DNA of 38,849 nucleotides, from NCBI GenBank assembly GCA_003134045.1, contig PLAH01000127.1, positions 21,222 through 60,070 of the forward strand, read 5' to 3'. The stretch's first letter is position 1; each line of letters opens with the position of its first letter. The DNA comes from Gammaproteobacteria bacterium (GTDB lineage Bacteria > Pseudomonadota > Gammaproteobacteria > Steroidobacterales > Steroidobacteraceae). The notes under the pieces are model-generated. The model ran no database searches. It was not told the origin of the DNA and worked only from the letters and a program-made list of their open reading frames with translations. The translations under genes and the position numbers were made by a program. Of the stretch, positions 36,217 to 38,849 are shown piece after piece.

Positions 36217-36347
36217 GAAGGCACGTTCTTACCACCTTGATCCTCCTATCCTCTCCAGCAATTGCCTCTATTCCTTCGCCCGACATTCCCGACGGATCGC
36301 GCCGATCACACGCTCACAAACGACGTTGCGTTTTTGCCGTGCGATAG
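36212..36347 (+). CDS. Small secreted-peptide ORF or truncated gene start
   Basis: GTG 36212 overlaps the GST stop (GTGA) and opens a 44-codon frame. It starts RRHVLTTLILLSSPAIA, a plausible signal peptide with an A-I-A cleavage site, then SIPSPDIPDG and a basic tail before the stop. The 4-bp overlap and signal-like start suggest the beginning of a secreted protein gene that was cut off near 36300. A genuine small peptide is possible but less likely. Confidence 0.35.
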
Positions 36348-36353
36348 GTGATG

Positions 36354-37397
36354 TCATCGGCAATAGGGTGATTGGGCGGAGGCCTGTGCCGCAGTTCCCC
36401 AAAACAGGGCATCGAATCCGATTCGAACACCGACGTCGGGATGCCAATCGTAGACTCGTTCCCAGCGCACCAACGGCCCGGCGTAGCCAAACAGCCACCC
36501 GCCATGAAGCGGTCGCTTGAAAACTACGCTGGCCTCATACAATGTCGTGCGAGAAATGCGGTCTCCCGACATCGACAATTTGCCGATCACGCCGCACGCC
36601 AGGTCGTGGCCATCGGCGAGGCGATCGTAGTTGCGCTCATGGATCACCGCACGCGCGTAACCCAGGATGAACGTCTGGTTCCAGTCGGTTGCCGCGGTGT
36701 TGCGTACCCAATCCGCATACGTGGACGATCGCATGACCCACCGGTCGCTCCACCGATCGACAGCCACACCGCCGCTCGCGCCGAGTCCAGTATCGGATTG
36801 GGCGTAGAGTTTCACAAAGGGATAGGTGTGTACGTCGCCGTCGCTCCATGGGCGTGTCCACTTGAGGGCGGCAAAAGCCGACGGCACGAGTTTCGCTCGC
36901 ACGCCCACCTCGAAGTCCAAGTTGGAGCCAGGAATAAATCGCAACCCCACCCTAAAAGGGCTTTGCTGACTTGCCGGATCACCCGGAGTTTCCTGCAGGC
37001 TATCGCTCGTTACGAATAACTTCAGTCGGCGTTCAAGATTGGGCAGCGCCAATGTGGCGTCGAAGGTTCGGGCGGAGATGAGCCCGAATCCGTCCTGCTT
37101 ATGCAGTACATCGCCGTCGAAATCGATCCGGATTGGCGAGATGGGTACTGAAATGACATCGGTATTCGCAAACCAGCTGTCTAGGTCTTCGATCAGATAC
37201 TGAACGCGCCGATACAGCCAGTCGTGTCCCGCGTTGAGGTATCCCCCGGGCGTGCCGGGCTGACTCTCCTGTGTACTGCGCAATTCCTCGACCGTTCCTG
37301 TCGAGGGGCCCACCTGATAGGGTTGATCGGCTTCGGCACACGAGCATGCTGCCGCCCAAAGGAACGTAATGATTGCCAAGCCGGCCGGAAGTTTCAT
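36354..37397 (-). CDS. Uncharacterised envelope protein, probable outer-membrane beta-barrel
   Basis: A 347-residue protein with a signal peptide (LAIITFLWAAACSCAEA, about 7-23); AAC could also serve as a lipobox. The mature part is rich in alternating amphipathic strands (LRFIPGSNLDFEVGVRAKLV, FALKWTRPW-like, YPFVKLYAQSDTG, VVFKRPLHGGWLFGYAGPLV) and ends with VGVRIGFDALFWG, which suggests a beta-barrel or beta-rich outer-membrane protein of unknown function. I do not recognise a named family. The extreme C-terminus (QASAQSPYCR) lacks the usual final aromatic, so the true end may have been altered. Confidence 0.6.
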   Translation of the reverse strand: MKLPAGLAIITFLWAAACSCAEADQPYQVGPSTGTVEELRSTQESQPGTPGGYLNAGHDWLYRRVQYLIEDLDSWFANTDVISVPISPIRIDFDGDVLHKQDGFGLISARTFDATLALPNLERRLKLFVTSDSLQETPGDPASQQSPFRVGLRFIPGSNLDFEVGVRAKLVPSAFAALKWTRPWSDGDVHTYPFVKLYAQSDTGLGASGGVAVDRWSDRWVMRSSTYADWVRNTAATDWNQTFILGYARAVIHERNYDRLADGHDLACGVIGKLSMSGDRISRTTLYEASVVFKRPLHGGWLFGYAGPLVRWERVYDWHPDVGVRIGFDALFWGTAAQASAQSPYCR

Positions 37398-37781
37398 CGC
37401 ACAATGACAGCAAAGTCGGTGTTTCGACCGTGATCCAGGGTTCGTGAGCGGCCAGGCTTCTGCTGCCCTCTTTTGCGCGCCGGTTTATTCAGGTTATTCG
37501 CTCCTAAGGCAAATATCAACGTTGAGCAGAACGCCCCCTCGGTCGCGGTCGTGCAATATCTGTCCAAACAGCGTTGCCGGTGACGACCGCAACAATGCGT
37601 GACTCTCGTCGGACTCCTCACGGATACTACGCTACGCATCGTACATGCCTACGGTCCATCCGCTGCACTGACCGCTGCGTCGGGTTGCCTTCCGGCCTCA
37701 TTGGTGGAATCATTTCCCGAAAGCCGGTAGCGAGCGTCGGCGCGCTGCCAGAAAAAAACACCGGATCGGGGGAAATAAGAT
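37398..37781. other. Intergenic region between envelope protein and aldoxime dehydratase genes
   Basis: A divergent gap that should hold promoters for both genes. No conserved -35/-10 pair stands out. GGGGGA about 10 bp before ATG 37782 is the ribosome site for the dehydratase. No gene is convincing here; open frames on the minus strand are shadows of the dehydratase start region. Confidence 0.45.
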
Positions 37782-38828
37782 ATGAGTGTCGAGCCAGCGA
37801 TTCCGCAGCATCTGCGTTGTCCGCGAGCTCGAGCCTCTCGCATGCCGGCGGGGTTCGAGGCGCCCTATCCGGCCTGGATGGCGCGCTTTGATGAGGGGGC
37901 GGCACCGCTGGTCATGGCCTATTTCGGAGTCCAACATCCAGGGTCATTACCGCCCGAGGCACTGGCGCCGATCAAGGCAATGCTACCGGCGCATCCTGCA
38001 CCGCGCCACTGGATCGAAGCGCAGTGCCGAGATGGGGCCGGCTACGATACAAGGATCATTATCGCCTACTGGCAGGACGCCAAGAGCTTTACCGCGTGGC
38101 GTCAGGCCGGCGGTTTCGATGCGTGGTGGGCAGAGCCGGCCCGCGAAACCGAGCCCGTGGGCCGGTTCATGGAAGTCGTGGCGCCCCCCATGGAGAGGCT
38201 CGAGGTCGTCTACTCGCCTCCACACCTGCCGGAGGGTGCGGGCAATTTACAGAGCCGAGTGAGCGCGTGTCCGGTCGCGGAGCATGCCTACTGGGGTAGC
38301 GCCCGCGATCGAATTCCCGCCTCGCAGACCGATCCGCTGGACAACAGCGCAGGTACGCTCGTCCTGACTCGCAACGGGGCACGCGTGCGGGTGGAACCCG
38401 GACGGAACGTTTGCATGATCCGTTCGGGTCAAGATTGGTCTGACACCACGGGTGAGGAGCGAGCAACCTATCTCGGTCGGGTGCGACCCAAGCTGGTCGA
38501 CGGCATGACCTATCTGCGCGATGAGGGTCTGCCCATCGGCTGCTTTTCGTGCCGCTTCATGCAGGTGCTGGACGGCGTCGGCGCTGCCACTGAGAAAACC
38601 TTCGGCCACGCATATTTCAGGAGCCTCGGCGCCCTCGAACATTGGGCGGAGCATCATCCGACACACCTTGCCATCTTCGGCACGTTCATGCACGAGATGG
38701 CGCCCCTCGGCGACGCGATGCAGCTGCGCCTCTGGCACGAAGTCATGGTCTTGCCGCCGGAGTCGCAAAGCTTCGAGTATGTCAATTGCCATGATCGAAC
38801 CGGACTCATGGGAGCCGCCGGTCCGTAG
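37782..38828 (+). CDS. oxd: Haem-containing aldoxime dehydratase (phenylacetaldoxime dehydratase family)
   Basis: A 348-residue cytoplasmic haem enzyme that dehydrates aldoximes to nitriles; the family is about 350 residues. Recognisable parts are IIIAYWQDAKSFTAWR (about 91-106), SGQDWSD (Ser of the active site in studied Oxd enzymes, about 212-218), the haem-ligand region EHHPTHLAIFGTF (about 288-300) and the catalytic-His region RLWHEVMVLP (about 319-328). By analogy with OxdRE/OxdA the last two histidines correspond to the axial ligand and the acid-base residue. No nitrilase or nitrile hydratase gene is near, although these usually accompany oxd. The stop codon's final base is the first base of the right-hand repeat T-stem, so the gene ends exactly at the island boundary. 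Confidence 0.9.
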   Translation: MSVEPAIPQHLRCPRARASRMPAGFEAPYPAWMARFDEGAAPLVMAYFGVQHPGSLPPEALAPIKAMLPAHPAPRHWIEAQCRDGAGYDTRIIIAYWQDAKSFTAWRQAGGFDAWWAEPARETEPVGRFMEVVAPPMERLEVVYSPPHLPEGAGNLQSRVSACPVAEHAYWGSARDRIPASQTDPLDNSAGTLVLTRNGARVRVEPGRNVCMIRSGQDWSDTTGEERATYLGRVRPKLVDGMTYLRDEGLPIGCFSCRFMQVLDGVGAATEKTFGHAYFRSLGALEHWAEHHPTHLAIFGTFMHEMAPLGDAMQLRLWHEVMVLPPESQSFEYVNCHDRTGLMGAAGP

Positions 38829-38849
38829 TAGGTTCGATCCCTACACGGC
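38828..38849 (+). repeat. Right-hand tRNA-derived repeat (putative attR/attL)
   Basis: The T-arm GTAGG-TTCGATC-CCTAC (38828-38844) followed by ACGGC repeats the tRNA 3' end at 1-14, and the window ends within it. The sequence to its left is the oxd gene, not an anticodon arm, so this is a partial duplication of the tRNA, as produced by site-specific integration. How far the identity continues to the right cannot be seen. Confidence 0.7.

Larger units (their letters stand above)
1..38849. mobile_element. Putative tRNA-integrated genomic island
   Basis: The first 14 bases (GATCCCTACACGGC) are identical to the last 14 and form part of a tRNA 3' end, so the window is bounded by direct repeats as expected for attL and attR. 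The cargo is typical of islands: an SMC-type anti-plasmid system, two toxin-antitoxin pairs, metal efflux, NO detoxification and several truncated genes. I see no tyrosine or serine recombinase, no conjugation genes and no phage structural genes. It may be a decayed island, one unit of a tandem array with its integrase beyond the right repeat, or a window that happens to end in two related tRNA copies. Confidence 0.55.

Noticed and set aside
37627..37905. 92-codon minus-strand frame before and across the start of oxd
   Set aside because: It has no ribosome site or recognisable domain, and half of it is antisense to the aldoxime dehydratase.
1..38849. CRISPR arrays, conjugation genes, phage structural genes and integrases
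   Set aside because: I looked for regularly spaced repeats and for recombinase, relaxase, VirB and capsid-type proteins and saw none.

Overview
The window looks like a genomic island of about 38.8 kb in a gammaproteobacterium with moderately high GC. Likely relatives are the Nevskiales, Steroidobacterales or Xanthomonadales; this is inferred from gene style (TonB receptor beside a propeller sensor, DoxX-like protein, CusCBA-type efflux), not from a marker gene. Positions 1-20 are the 3' end of a tRNA gene with encoded CCA, most likely tRNA-Lys. The last 14 bases repeat the first 14, and the right copy extends back over a full T-arm. This is what an element integrated at a tRNA 3' end leaves as attL and attR. 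No integrase, relaxase or phage structural gene is visible, so the island is either decayed or moved by something outside the window.

Region 1 (91-9521) is a defence block. A DUF4143-type AAA ATPase is followed, with overlapping ends, by a complete four-gene Wadjet (Jet/Ept, SMC-type) anti-plasmid operon in the order jetC-jetA-jetB-jetD. It belongs to the TIGR02677-TIGR02680 (DUF2397/2398/2399) branch. A probable terminator follows.

Region 2 (9633-11434) holds an internally deleted IS6-family transposase, a truncated HEPN-like fragment and an intact HigB/HigA-like toxin-antitoxin pair behind a palindromic operator.

Region 3 (11637-15674) is a nitric oxide detoxification unit. A MarR regulator is divergent from nnrS and a quinol-dependent nitric oxide reductase, with a near-perfect 35-bp palindrome between them.

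Region 4 (15675-21640) is patchy: a TonB-receptor N-terminus fused tail-to-tail to a truncated propeller sensor, two small membrane proteins, an unusual regulator carrying both an OmpR-type winged helix and an AraC-type HTH, and an alpha/beta hydrolase.

Region 5 (21720-30616) is a copper/silver efflux island: a P1B ATPase and a CusC-CusB-CusA tripartite pump in one operon, divergent from a MerR regulator. The operator is of the mercury-operon type, but the regulator lacks one of the three mercury-binding cysteines.

Region 6 (30522-38828) carries a Tat-exported flavoprotein, a relic of a second HigA antitoxin, a HipBA pair with three palindromes upstream, a repeat-rich gap, LysR and MFS fragments, a glutathione S-transferase, an uncharacterised envelope protein and a haem aldoxime dehydratase whose stop codon touches the right-hand repeat. 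Overall the island combines barriers to other DNA (Wadjet), two addiction modules, NO and Cu/Ag tolerance and accessory metabolism, with several broken genes marking deletion or insertion joints.
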